This document shows, piece by piece, positions 8,422 to 17,560 of a stretch of DNA of 36,735 nucleotides. Location of the stretch: positions 1-36,735 of the forward strand of contig JANYCY010000097.1 of assembly GCA_025360045.1 (NCBI GenBank), in the 5' to 3' direction. Origin of the DNA: Janthinobacterium sp. GTDB lineage: Bacteria > Pseudomonadota > Gammaproteobacteria > Burkholderiales > Chitinibacteraceae. Under the pieces are notes generated by a model. That model was not told where the DNA came from. It was given only the letters and a program-made list of their open reading frames with translations, and made no database searches. Numbering within the stretch: the first letter of the stretch is position 1; every line of letters begins with the position of its first letter. A program made the position numbers and the translations under genes.

Positions 8422-9735
8422 TTACAAGAGGATATGCGACAAGGCGAAACCAGAACCGACTGAAACCGCCGAGCAAACAAGGCCCGGCAGCATAAAGCTG
8501 TGATTCAGTAAATACTTGCCTATCCCCGTTGTACCCGTGCGATCAAAGTTAATTGCGGCAATCACAGTGGGGTAATTAGGAATAAAGAAATAGCCGTTTA
8601 CGCTAGGAAACATCGCAATTAAAGCCGGAGCAGGAATCCCCAAGGCAATCCCCAAGGGGAGCAAAGCGCGAATGGTTGCGGCTTGTGAATACAACAGGAT
8701 CGACATGCCAAAAAGGGCAATTGAAAACAACCAAGGCTGAGCGGTAACGATCTCTTTCAGCGAGCCAGAAAACAGCGCCATATTGGCCTGAATAAACGTG
8801 TCCCCCATCCAAGCCACACCAAATATCCCAATCACCGCAGCAGAGCCGGCCCTAAATACCGAGCCTTTCACCACTTCATCGGCCTTTACCTTGCAAAAGA
8901 GCAAAATTAAAGCGGCAGTCGACAACATCACAATTTCAATCGCTTGCGCCATATTCAACTGCACGCTTTTGCCTGCCACCAGCCACTCTGGCCGCAGGGA
9001 TGGAAAGGTGCCCAGCATGACCACCGAAATCACCGCCAGCAGAAATAGCCATACTGAACGGCTGGCTTCCTTAGGCAAAGCCAAACGCTCCTCAGCTTGC
9101 AGCGCTTGAATTTCCCCACGCTCTAATTTGCCCCGATATACCGGATCCAGCTGCAACTCACAGCCTTGGCGACTGGCCGCTAATGCCCCTGCCATCGTCC
9201 CCAAAAGGGTGGCAGGAATGGCAACCATTAAAATATCGCCTAAATGAATCCCTGCGGGTGAAAGCAATGAAAGTAAGGCCACCGTTGCCGCAGAAATAGG
9301 GCTGGCCGTGATCGCTGCTTGGGATGCAATGACCGCAATAGATAAGGGCCGCTCTGGACGAATACCTGATTCATGCGCAACCTCGGCAATCACCGGCAAC
9401 ACGGCATAGGCCACATGGCCTGTGCCTGCGAAAAGCGTAAAAAAATACGTGACCAATGGCGCGTAAAAAGTGATTCGCTTTGGATCTCGGCGTAGCAATT
9501 TTTCAGCAATACGCACTAAAAAATCCATCCCGCCCGCCGCTTGCAAACAGCCTGCCGTGGTGATCACAGCAAGAATCATGAGCATCACATCAATCGGCGC
9601 AGTGGTAGGCTGCAAACCAAAAATAAACACCAAAATGGCCAAGCCCAAACCGCCCATTACCCCTAAGCCGATCCCAGAGAGCTTGGCACCAAGTAAGATT
9701 GCGGCAATCACCACAAAAAACTCTAGAGCAATCAC
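8422..9735 (-). CDS. Anaerobic C4-dicarboxylate transporter, Dcu (DcuA/DcuB) family
   Basis: This polytopic inner-membrane carrier of 437 residues matches the usual DcuA/DcuB length. The family exchanges or takes up fumarate, malate, aspartate and succinate, mainly under anaerobic conditions. Family-like segments include AKLSGIGLGVMGGLGLAILV near the start, QAAGGMDFLVRIAEKLLRR, TLFAGTGHVAYAVLPVIAEV, SQAAITASPISAATVAL and FIPNYPTVIAAINFDRTGTT. The frame is open to 9825, but a GTG at 9735 preceded eight bases upstream by AAGGA gives an N-terminus (IALEFFVVIAAILLGAKLSG) that aligns with known Dcu starts, so I use it. No dicarboxylate two-component pair, fumarase or aspartase is adjacent. DcuA and DcuB cannot be told apart from sequence alone. 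Confidence 0.93.
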   Translation of the reverse strand: MIALEFFVVIAAILLGAKLSGIGLGVMGGLGLAILVFIFGLQPTTAPIDVMLMILAVITTAGCLQAAGGMDFLVRIAEKLLRRDPKRITFYAPLVTYFFTLFAGTGHVAYAVLPVIAEVAHESGIRPERPLSIAVIASQAAITASPISAATVALLSLLSPAGIHLGDILMVAIPATLLGTMAGALAASRQGCELQLDPVYRGKLERGEIQALQAEERLALPKEASRSVWLFLLAVISVVMLGTFPSLRPEWLVAGKSVQLNMAQAIEIVMLSTAALILLFCKVKADEVVKGSVFRAGSAAVIGIFGVAWMGDTFIQANMALFSGSLKEIVTAQPWLFSIALFGMSILLYSQAATIRALLPLGIALGIPAPALIAMFPSVNGYFFIPNYPTVIAAINFDRTGTTGIGKYLLNHSFMLPGLVCSAVSVGSGFALSHILL

Positions 9736-9829
9736 AATAAATATCCTTAAAAATGCTATTTGGCATATTGCCATAAGCGGCCATACCACAAACGGAGGCA
9801 ACGCAAACCCATCTAATTTAGACAATGTA

Positions 9830-9858
9830 TAACCGCAGGTCTGTGCTACGGCCGATCT
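9830..9858 (+). promoter_or_regulatory. Possible sigma-28-like flagellin promoter
   Basis: GCCGATCT at 9851-9858 matches six of eight positions of the sigma-28 -10 consensus GCCGATAA and lies 64 bases before the flagellin ATG. The best -35 candidate, TAAC at 9830-9833, is 17 rather than 15 bases away. The spacing is imperfect, so this is only suggestive. Confidence 0.35.
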
Positions 9859-9921
9859 GGATTGAAGCTCAGCCTGAAGCAGAGTATGGTTTAGAACAGG
9901 ACTTATGCAGGAGTCACTATC

Positions 9922-10737
9922 ATGGGCCTTGGAATTTCTACCAACTTGCCATCACTCAATGCACAAAATAGCTTGAGCGGCACACAAAATGCACTGAGCA
10001 GCTCGCTGAGTGAGCTTTCTTCTGCCAAGCGCAGCAGCCAAACTGATCCCGCTAGTACCGTGCTAATTGAGCAATTTGCAGCACAAATTGCCGGTAGTAA
10101 TCAAGCTAGAGCCAATCTAAACGATGGTGTTTCGCTCACCCAAGTCGCCGATGGGGCCTTGAGCACCATACAAGATAATACCCAACGCATTCGGGAGCTA
10201 ACCGTTGCCGCTGGCAATGATACCCTCAGCACCCAAGATCGCGCGGCGATCCAAGAAGAATCAAATCAACTGTCTTTAGCCAATGCCGATATTGTGCAAA
10301 ACACCAGTTTTAATGGCACTTCTCTATTACAGGGGCAGGGGAATTTAAATTTTCAGGCGGGTGCCAATGCAGGCGATCAGCTTTCTATATCTAGGCCCGA
10401 TCTGACTAAGCTTAATAGCAGCACCGGCCAAATTGATTTATCCAGCGCAGCGGCTGCAGGGCAAACCTTATCTAGGCTTGATAGTGATTTAACATCTGTT
10501 TCTAGCGCCCGTTCAGATTACGGCGCGGTGAGTAATCGACTAAGCGCAAGTGCGGCTAATTTACAAAATCGCTCAGAAAATTTATCCGCAGCAAAAAGCC
10601 GAGTTGCCGATACCGATTATGCTGCGGCTACAGCCAATCTAGTGCAACAACAAGTAAGAGCACAGGCTAATACCGCGGCATTAGCTCAGGCCAATGCCGC
10701 ACCGCAGCAGGTACTCTCCCTACTCAGAGCATCTTAA
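9922..10737 (+). CDS. Short flagellin-family protein
   Basis: The 271-residue protein has flagellin N- and C-terminal D0/D1 helices and almost no central variable domain. N-terminal family segments are LNDGVSLTQVADGALSTIQD and TQRIRELTVAAGNDTLSTQD; the C-terminal end has AAKSRVADTDYAAATANLV and LAQANAAPQQVLSLL. It differs from common flagellins where the motif LSSGLRINSAKDDAAG should be: here it reads LSSAKRSSQTDPAST, so this is a divergent paralogue. AGGAG lies eight bases before the ATG. No other flagellar gene is in the window. Its stop overlaps that of the convergent GGDEF gene by two bases. It could be a minor or alternative filament subunit; export would be by the flagellar type III system. 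Confidence 0.88.
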   Translation: MGLGISTNLPSLNAQNSLSGTQNALSSSLSELSSAKRSSQTDPASTVLIEQFAAQIAGSNQARANLNDGVSLTQVADGALSTIQDNTQRIRELTVAAGNDTLSTQDRAAIQEESNQLSLANADIVQNTSFNGTSLLQGQGNLNFQAGANAGDQLSISRPDLTKLNSSTGQIDLSSAAAAGQTLSRLDSDLTSVSSARSDYGAVSNRLSASAANLQNRSENLSAAKSRVADTDYAAATANLVQQQVRAQANTAALAQANAAPQQVLSLLRAS

Positions 10738-11639
10738 ATCAGAGCCGCATCTTGCACCACGCAATTGCGGCCTGATGTTTTAGCAATATATAGCTGGATA
10801 TCAGCCCGCTGATAAAGATGATTTGAATCTATGCCGCTCGATGTGGCAATGCCTACGCTGACGGTGACATACGGCGAGGTTGAGGATGTTTGATGGGGCA
10901 TTGCTAAAGACAGCACCGTTTGCCTAGTTCGCTCTGCCACCACATAAGCACCTGCCAACGTTGTCTCTGGTAGCAAACACGCAAACTCTTCCCCTCCGAT
11001 CCTTGCCGTCAAGTCAGCAGGGCGGCGTAGCTCAGCCGAAATCACCGAAGCAATGCGCCTTAAACATTCATCGCCTTCTGGATGCCCATAACAATCATTA
11101 AACCGCTTAAAAAAATCCACATCAATCAAAACTAAAGAAAGCTGCCCACCCTGTCTTTGTAAGCGCTGCGTTTCTTGTTTTAATGCTTCATCAAAATGAC
11201 GACGATTAGCAAGATTAGTCAGCCCATCCGTAATCGCCAGCCGATGAAGCAGCTCTCTTGTGCGTTTCATTTCAAGCTGATTACGAATACGCGCTTTAAT
11301 ACTCAAAGCCCTGCAAGGCTTCACAATATAATCCGCACCGCCCACGGCAAAGCCTTTTTCCTCTTGCTCTGGGTCGCCCAAAGAAGTCACAAAGATAATA
11401 GGAATATCTGCGGTAATCGGGTCTTCTTTAATCCGCTCACAAATGGCATAGCCATTCATATCTGGCAACATCACATCAAGCAAAATAAGATCGGGCTTAG
11501 GCATCTCTTTAATTGCAGCTAATGCATCTTGTCCAGTCACTGCGAATCTAAGCTCGTATTGATCCTCCAACATGGCGGCCAGCATTTCGATATTGCTTGG
11601 CTCATCATCAACAAGAAGCAGAATAGGCTGGTGAATCAA
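10734..11639 (-). CDS. Response regulator with GGDEF diguanylate cyclase domain
   Basis: The protein of about 301 residues has a CheY-like receiver followed by a GGDEF domain, as in WspR/PleD-type c-di-GMP synthases. The receiver carries the acidic pair VDDEPSNIEML, phospho-acceptor Asp in LILLDVMLPDMNG, the Thr in FVTS and Lys in IVKPC. The cyclase domain begins DGLTNLANRRHFDE, and the active site reads GGEEF. An intact inhibitory RxxD site (RPAD) lies five residues before GGEEF, so product feedback is expected. The start codon is a TTG: 11639 has GGAG six bases upstream and is preferred over TTG 11663. The gene follows the large hybrid kinase on the same strand with a gap of about 190 bases, so the two may work together. 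Its 3' end meets the flagellin gene. Confidence 0.93.
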   Translation of the reverse strand: MIHQPILLLVDDEPSNIEMLAAMLEDQYELRFAVTGQDALAAIKEMPKPDLILLDVMLPDMNGYAICERIKEDPITADIPIIFVTSLGDPEQEEKGFAVGGADYIVKPCRALSIKARIRNQLEMKRTRELLHRLAITDGLTNLANRRHFDEALKQETQRLQRQGGQLSLVLIDVDFFKRFNDCYGHPEGDECLRRIASVISAELRRPADLTARIGGEEFACLLPETTLAGAYVVAERTRQTVLSLAMPHQTSSTSPYVTVSVGIATSSGIDSNHLYQRADIQLYIAKTSGRNCVVQDAALI

Positions 11640-11825
11640 GAAAAGCTCCAATACATTTAGCAATCATACTTCTGAGCAAAAAAGCGACACACGCTTTCCA
11701 ACAAAGCTTGCAATAAAAACTGTACGTGTAATACGGCAAGGAGGCACAGGGCTTTGCGTAGCGACTTATAATACGTTTCATGTATGCCTTACGCATCAAT
11801 GAATCATACCTCAATATGGCTTATA

Positions 11826-14800
11826 TCAGCCAAAGTCTCTTTTTATATCAATGGATTGCAACGCGACTCTGGCAGAGTGATAGTCTAACTGCTCCAAGGC
11901 CGTCGCGATTTGTATGGTTTTATTTTTATCTAAACACGCCAAATCCGCTTGCAATTTAATAAAGCACTTTCGAGCACGCAAACTTCTTAGCCTGAGCAAT
12001 TCGTCTAACTCTGTCGCATTTTCCCAAGTGAGTAGAACTGATTCTGCAGCCTGAATCAGCGGTATTGTGTTGCCATTTAACCAAGAATCAATGCTACTAA
12101 TAACCTCATCTAATGCACACTTCAGCTCTACAAGCAGTTCTTCAATTTGCGTATTGCCTGCGTGCAATTGCTCTTCTATTTTTTGAGCAATAAGATACAC
12201 AGATAATGCCTCTAAAGTGCCCGCCACCCCCTTTAATGAATGCGCCAAGCGCTCGGCCTCAAACAGCTCAGCTTGCCGCAATAATTGGCGTAAGCGCTGA
12301 GGTGTATCTGCATATTGATCACGTAATCTAGGTAACATGCGCTTGAGTAAAGCCAAGCTGCCCAAACGATCCAGAGCCCGCTCTAGCCCTAACCCAGGCA
12401 AATCTGGTAAACGATTTATCACGTCATCCACTTTTAATAGAGGGCTGGCATCATTGGCGGCTCCCCCTGTCCAACTGAGTAATACTTTCAGTAATTGTTG
12501 TGGATTAATCGGCTTAGCCAAATGATCATTCATCCCCACTTCTAAGCAGCGGCGGCGCTCGGCTTCCATCGCATGAGCAGTTAAAGCAATAATCGGCAGC
12601 TCAGTTGCAGATAAATGAGCACGAATTAATCGAGTGGCTTCCATGCCATCCATTTCAGGCATTTGGACATCCATTAAAATCACATCGTATTTTTTATGCT
12701 GATTTAAAATAAGCTCAATCACTTCTTGGCCGTTGCCTACCGCATCCACAATCGCACCTAATGAGCTTAATAGTGAAACACTCATTTCGCTTAAAAGCTG
12801 CGTATCTTCAGCAAGTAAAATATTTACCCCCAGCAAAGGCTGCACCCTTGTTTGGGTATAAGTAATCACATTTGAACTTGATTCCTTATTTGACTCTAAG
12901 CTATTAACAATGGCTGTATATAATAAATGAGCAATAATGGGTTTACTTAAGGGATAAACAAAAGTACGAGCCCCCCAATCCCCCATTATTCGATCATGAC
13001 TTAATATGGTCGTCAATAATACAATCGTCATTTTTTCACGAATACAGCATATTTTATGCACGACTTCAGACTGACACTGATCAAGTAAAGTCGCATCCAT
13101 AATCAATAAATCAAATGCGTTTTTCTGCATGCTGGTGATCACTTCTTGCGCAGAGCTCACCACGCTAGGCTGTATGCCCATTTCTTTTAAATATAGGCAT
13201 AATTGAATCCGCGTCGCCGAGTGCCCTTCAGCGACCAAAACACGAGACCCTGTGTATTGGGGAATCGTAAAATGACTTTGCTGCCCTTTTTTTAAACACA
13301 AGGTAAATTCAAATACAGAGCCTTTACCTAATACACTCAGCACATTGATATTCCCTCCCATAATATGAGCTAATTGTTGGCTAATGGCTAAACCTAGGCC
13401 TGACCCACCAAAACGACGTGTTGTAGAGGAATCTGCTTGTGTAAATGGGCTAAATAAATACTCTAATATATTTTGACTGATACCAATACCCGTATCATGA
13501 ATACTAAATTTAAACTCTACCCGCTGCTCGTCCTTCTCCTTGCACAATACGGCAAGCTCAACTTCACCTTTTTCAGTAAACTTAATTGCATTATTAATTA
13601 AATTAAGCAGTATTTGCCCCAAACGCAACGAATCACCAATAAGCCATTGCGGCGCTTGGGTGTCCACACTATATATCAACGATAATTTTTTATTCTCGGC
13701 TTGAATAGCCGCAACGCCTGCTAAGTTTTCTAATAATAGATACAAGTCAAACTGTGACTCCTCAAGCTCTAATTTACCCGCTTCAATTTTAGAAATATCC
13801 AATATATCATTAATAACACCGAGTAAAAGATTGGCGGAGGATTGTACTTTAGCGAGATAATCACGTTGTCTATTGACTAATTGTGTATCTAATATTAAAT
13901 GGGTATAACCCAGAATAGCCGTTAGAGGCGTTCTAATTTCATGACTCATATTAGCCAAAAACTCCCCCTTTACTTGCACAGCCGCTTCAGCCTGATCACG
14001 AGAAATAATTAATTCTTCTGATTGAGTTCTTAATAAAATACTGGCGTTACGAAAAACGAGTAAGCTTTTCGCCATAATTGAAATCTCATCTCGACCACTC
14101 ACATCAATAGCTATATCAAAATGACCTTTAGCAATGCTCTGCATATTTTCTGATAGAGTTACCAGCCTTGAACTAATTCTTCTTCTAATATAAATAGAAC
14201 CGATAGCAAATGAAATTAATAAACTAAACAAAGTTAAGCCAGCCAACAACCATGTGCTTTTTTCTAAGCGCTGCGACAGCATGAGTGTTTCATCATTAAG
14301 CTCAAGCTTAAGTGTTTGTTCTGTTTTTTCGGCTTGATTAACTAATAACTGCGTTGCACTCTGGTTTTTTACAATAAGCTGCTGTAGCTCATTATTTAAT
14401 ATTAATTTTTTTAAACCAATAGAAAAAACGCCATCCTCTGCCTTGGCTAAAGCAAGCACGGTCGATAACTCTAACTTTAATTTCTTTAACTCCTCACCAT
14501 GATTTATGCCTTGTAATGTTTTATGTGCTTTTGCACTTGTTTGAATAAATGATCGCTCAATCTCATCTAATCGTATAACGCTTTGCGCATTGGCAGCTTG
14601 TGCAATTAAGCTGGCCAACAAAACCACATCGCCACGAAAATGTTGCACAGCACTTAAAGTCGCCACCTGCTCTGCAACTAAGACGACAACGGCATTGGTT
14701 GAGTCCAAAGTAATTTGATCGCTACGTGAAATCATCTTCAAAGTAATCTGGCTAATGAGCGGCATCATTACTTCATCAAATACAGCAACCGCATGGGCAA

Positions 14801-15605
14801 CCTCGCGCCTAGGATCGGTTACGGGGCGGTGCAAGCTAGCCGCTAAATTTTTCCCTGCCTGCTGAGCCAGTGGATCCGCTTTTTGCAAATAGCCTTGAAT
14901 CCCAGTCAGTAAGCTACTTCCCCGTTTACGCAGAGCAGGCTCCCCCTGCTCCCCTACCACCGCCGCCAAACGAAAGGCATCGGCCCTCGCTTGTTGCAGT
15001 GCATTTAATTCTGAAAATTCGTTATCAATCAGGGAGTGGACCGATGCACCTGCGGCCACCGATGCACGGCGGGTTGCTGCAAGTAAATCAGCATTTTTAG
15101 CCAATAATACGGGGTCAATCGCTTGCAAAAAGCGCTGCTGTGCATCCCCCACCTGCTGCAAAATATTATTTTTACGCTCATCTAGGTGTAATTGTTGGCT
15201 CACCAGCCGATCTGTTACCGGCACATTTTTGGATAACTCCAGCACCAACTCAGATAATTTTTCTGCATCATTAGGACGATTCACCACCAAAGCGTCAATT
15301 TGCTTGGGTAAATCGGCAAGGGCTAATTTCACCCGAAATAAAGCACTGTCTCGCATCTTTATATTTTGTGCATTGGCAAGACTAGCCAGAGCGGATGAGA
15401 ACTCTAAGCTGCTGGCTTCTAAACGAGCGGCGGCAATGGCGGCAGGAAAACTCTGTTTTGAAACGGCGGAATAAGTGCTATCCACCGAGTGAAACGCCCA
15501 TAGGGCTGCGCCTGAAGCAAGCAGCGTTGTGGCTGCAACCACACCAAAAGCCAATCGCAGGCGTAGTGCAATGGATTGCCTGAATGAGCCTTCTGTTGCT
15601 TGCAT
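11826..15605 (-). CDS. TorS/BarA-like hybrid sensor histidine kinase with two receivers and Hpt
   Basis: This 1259-residue membrane kinase has TM1 at about 16-38, a long helical periplasmic sensor of about 410 residues resembling the TorS sensor type, TM2 at about 451-473, and a HAMP domain to about 530. The HisKA domain has NMSHEIRTPLTAILGY (His555). The ATPase domain carries NLINNAIKF, DTGIGIS and FGGSGLGLAIS. Receiver 1 (about 788-901) has lost the acidic pair (VLVAEGHS) but keeps Asp837. Receiver 2 (about 927-1046) is intact, with LLAEDTQ and phospho-acceptor Asp979 in LMDVQMPEMDG. A C-terminal Hpt has AHSLKGVAGTL (His1122). The ATG at 15605 has GGAG nine bases upstream; the upstream ATG 15647 has no ribosome-binding site. 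The natural partner may be the GGDEF regulator just downstream. The ligand is unknown. Confidence 0.93.
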   Translation of the reverse strand: MQATEGSFRQSIALRLRLAFGVVAATTLLASGAALWAFHSVDSTYSAVSKQSFPAAIAAARLEASSLEFSSALASLANAQNIKMRDSALFRVKLALADLPKQIDALVVNRPNDAEKLSELVLELSKNVPVTDRLVSQQLHLDERKNNILQQVGDAQQRFLQAIDPVLLAKNADLLAATRRASVAAGASVHSLIDNEFSELNALQQARADAFRLAAVVGEQGEPALRKRGSSLLTGIQGYLQKADPLAQQAGKNLAASLHRPVTDPRREVAHAVAVFDEVMMPLISQITLKMISRSDQITLDSTNAVVVLVAEQVATLSAVQHFRGDVVLLASLIAQAANAQSVIRLDEIERSFIQTSAKAHKTLQGINHGEELKKLKLELSTVLALAKAEDGVFSIGLKKLILNNELQQLIVKNQSATQLLVNQAEKTEQTLKLELNDETLMLSQRLEKSTWLLAGLTLFSLLISFAIGSIYIRRRISSRLVTLSENMQSIAKGHFDIAIDVSGRDEISIMAKSLLVFRNASILLRTQSEELIISRDQAEAAVQVKGEFLANMSHEIRTPLTAILGYTHLILDTQLVNRQRDYLAKVQSSANLLLGVINDILDISKIEAGKLELEESQFDLYLLLENLAGVAAIQAENKKLSLIYSVDTQAPQWLIGDSLRLGQILLNLINNAIKFTEKGEVELAVLCKEKDEQRVEFKFSIHDTGIGISQNILEYLFSPFTQADSSTTRRFGGSGLGLAISQQLAHIMGGNINVLSVLGKGSVFEFTLCLKKGQQSHFTIPQYTGSRVLVAEGHSATRIQLCLYLKEMGIQPSVVSSAQEVITSMQKNAFDLLIMDATLLDQCQSEVVHKICCIREKMTIVLLTTILSHDRIMGDWGARTFVYPLSKPIIAHLLYTAIVNSLESNKESSSNVITYTQTRVQPLLGVNILLAEDTQLLSEMSVSLLSSLGAIVDAVGNGQEVIELILNQHKKYDVILMDVQMPEMDGMEATRLIRAHLSATELPIIALTAHAMEAERRRCLEVGMNDHLAKPINPQQLLKVLLSWTGGAANDASPLLKVDDVINRLPDLPGLGLERALDRLGSLALLKRMLPRLRDQYADTPQRLRQLLRQAELFEAERLAHSLKGVAGTLEALSVYLIAQKIEEQLHAGNTQIEELLVELKCALDEVISSIDSWLNGNTIPLIQAAESVLLTWENATELDELLRLRSLRARKCFIKLQADLACLDKNKTIQIATALEQLDYHSARVALQSIDIKRDFG

Positions 15606-15782
15606 TCCTCCTTTCTCCAACTGCAGACGATCACTGGTGCAGCTCATCTATTTAAATTTCTGCAACCTTGCAATTAATATTAATCTACCGAATAGAAACA
15701 TCCACTTAAATTTCCATAATCTTACGTATAAATTTAATTTATGATTTTAAAAACATGGAAAGATACGCTATGAAGATAGTTT

Positions 15783-17441
15783 ATGTTTAACTCATTTCTG
15801 GAACCTGTCATGACCAGCTCTGCGCCCATGTTTGCAAGTGTGCCACTTCACAAAGCATCGTTACGAGCAGCTTACGAAGCGTGGTTAAAAGCGCGTACGC
15901 CTCTCGTTTCTACTCAAAAAAAATCACCCGTTTCCAATCAAAGAGTAGGCATCGTCGGCGCAGGCATGGCGGGGCTTTACGCCGCTTTATTACTCAAAAA
16001 TCGTGGCATCGATTGCCGCTTATTTGAGGCCCATCCTGATCGCCTAGGTGGGCGCGTCTACACCCATCGCTTTAATCAAGAGCCTAATCAATATTTTGAA
16101 GCAGGTGCAATGCGCTTACCACAAACACCTGAGCAGCAGCCGGTCTTTGATCTGATCAACTACCTCAATGAACACATACCCGATTCATCGAAAATTAATT
16201 TAATTCCTTACAATTTATACGATCCAAATGGCAATTTAGTGTACGTGAATGGTAAACGTGCTTTTGGCGGCGCAACCATGACCCTCGATTATGCCAATCA
16301 GCACCCCGAGGCCTTGGGTTTTAACTTAGATCCGGAAGATCGCAATAAAACGGCCTCACAATTGCTCGATGAAGTATTACAACCTTTTTTCGATTTATTA
16401 GAAGAGAATTTCGAGCTGGGCTTTGCCAAAATTGTTAAATACGATAATTACTCGCTCTATACCTATCTCACCGAAATTGCCGGTTGGAGTATGGAAAAAG
16501 TAAATTATGTAGAAGTCATGAATTCTGCAACCAATCAATTCCAAAGCAGCTTTACCGAAATGGTGATTGAGAGCATGGATTTTTCTGGTGCGAAATGGAG
16601 CACCATTGCCAATGGCATGGATAGGCTGCCCTTGGCTTGCGCCAGCTTAATTGGCACTGATTCAATTTCAATGAATACGCCAGTCACGCAAATTGAAAAT
16701 CTACAAGATGGCCGAGTGGCGGTTCATTACGGTGAGCTAGGCGAATTTGACACCTTTGATAGCGTGATTATGGCCATTCCGCCTGCTGCCCTAAGAATGA
16801 TCTCCTGCCCCCAATGGTCGCCCACCAAGACACAAGCCATTCGTGCCATGCATTTTGAGCCGCTGTATAAAATCGGCCTGCGCTTTAAAACGCGCTTTTG
16901 GGAGCAGCTACCCAATGCGGCGATGGGCGGGCAATCTAGTAGCGATCTGCCGATGCGCTGGTGCGTTTATCCCTCTTATGGCTTGGGGGACGCGGGTGCG
17001 GGCGTCTTGCTGCTGTATTCGTGGATGAGCGATGCCTATAACTGGCTACCGCAAAACTCGGACGAGCGGATTCGCTTAGCACTGAGAGACTTACAAACGC
17101 TCTACCAAGGCACGGTGGATATTCATGCACAATTTATTGAATCTTACGATGTGGCATGGCCCTCTGAGTGGGCAACGGGGGACGCTATGTTTTTCCCTGG
17201 GCAATTTAGGCAGCTCTTTAATACAGCCCGCCAGCCAGAGCAAAATATCTACTTTGCGGGTGAGCATTTAAGTGTGCATCACACATGGATTGTGGGCGCG
17301 CTGGATTCTGCCTTACTCGCCTGCCAGCAACTGTTGAATGATGAAACGCTAGCACCACTGTGTTCTGCGGCTCAGCCACCGCAAAGCCCTCACGACTACA
17401 ATTACAGCCAATGTGCCGCCTCACCCATTTTGCATCGATAG
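15783..17441 (+). CDS. FAD-dependent amine / L-amino acid oxidase family protein
   Basis: This 552-residue flavoenzyme has the amine-oxidase layout. A Rossmann FAD-binding start shows VGIVGAGMAGLYAALL (dinucleotide loop at 59-64) with the ribose-binding Glu82, followed by RLGGRV (87-92). GAMRLP (108-113) is the pattern seen in L-amino acid oxidases. The C-terminal FAD motif reads YFAGEHLSVHHTWIVGALDS. An N-terminal extension of about 50 residues precedes the FAD fold and is not a signal peptide. The likely reaction is oxidative deamination of an L-amino acid or amine, giving H2O2 and ammonia. Length and motifs resemble L-amino acid oxidases more than tryptophan oxidase VioA. ATG 15810 is an alternative start. 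It is divergent from the hybrid kinase across an AT-rich gap. The substrate is not predictable. Confidence 0.88.
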   Translation: MFNSFLEPVMTSSAPMFASVPLHKASLRAAYEAWLKARTPLVSTQKKSPVSNQRVGIVGAGMAGLYAALLLKNRGIDCRLFEAHPDRLGGRVYTHRFNQEPNQYFEAGAMRLPQTPEQQPVFDLINYLNEHIPDSSKINLIPYNLYDPNGNLVYVNGKRAFGGATMTLDYANQHPEALGFNLDPEDRNKTASQLLDEVLQPFFDLLEENFELGFAKIVKYDNYSLYTYLTEIAGWSMEKVNYVEVMNSATNQFQSSFTEMVIESMDFSGAKWSTIANGMDRLPLACASLIGTDSISMNTPVTQIENLQDGRVAVHYGELGEFDTFDSVIMAIPPAALRMISCPQWSPTKTQAIRAMHFEPLYKIGLRFKTRFWEQLPNAAMGGQSSSDLPMRWCVYPSYGLGDAGAGVLLLYSWMSDAYNWLPQNSDERIRLALRDLQTLYQGTVDIHAQFIESYDVAWPSEWATGDAMFFPGQFRQLFNTARQPEQNIYFAGEHLSVHHTWIVGALDSALLACQQLLNDETLAPLCSAAQPPQSPHDYNYSQCAASPILHR

Positions 17442-17459
17442 CTTACCCGTTATATAAAC

Positions 17460-17516
17460 AGCGTCATTTTCGCTCATCTTTGGCGGAAATCCAGCAGCGT
17501 GCTCGGGGATGACGCT
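17460..17516. repeat. Degenerate CGTCATTCCCGC-type intergenic palindrome
   Basis: AGCGTCAT (17460-17467) is the exact reverse complement of ATGACGCT (17509-17516). Between them TTTTCGC and GGCGGAAATCCAG form an inner imperfect stem. The arrangement GTCAT-CGC-GGCGGAAATCCAG-GGGGATGACG resembles a dispersed proteobacterial palindrome, here partly decayed. It lies in the gap before the TRAP receptor gene and could influence transcription there. Confidence 0.5.
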
Positions 17517-17560
17517 CATGTTGGGCGCTGATTTAAAACCCAGTCCTAAGGACCCTCATC

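Noticed and set aside
11608-11814. 68-residue minus-strand frame between the GGDEF and kinase genes
   Set aside because: It overlaps the GGDEF start, has an unusual Cys/Tyr-rich composition and no ribosome-binding site, and matches nothing I recognise.
15783-17441. Violacein pathway tryptophan oxidase (VioA)
   Set aside because: The protein is longer than VioA, has the GAMRLP pattern of general L-amino acid oxidases, and no other violacein gene is present.
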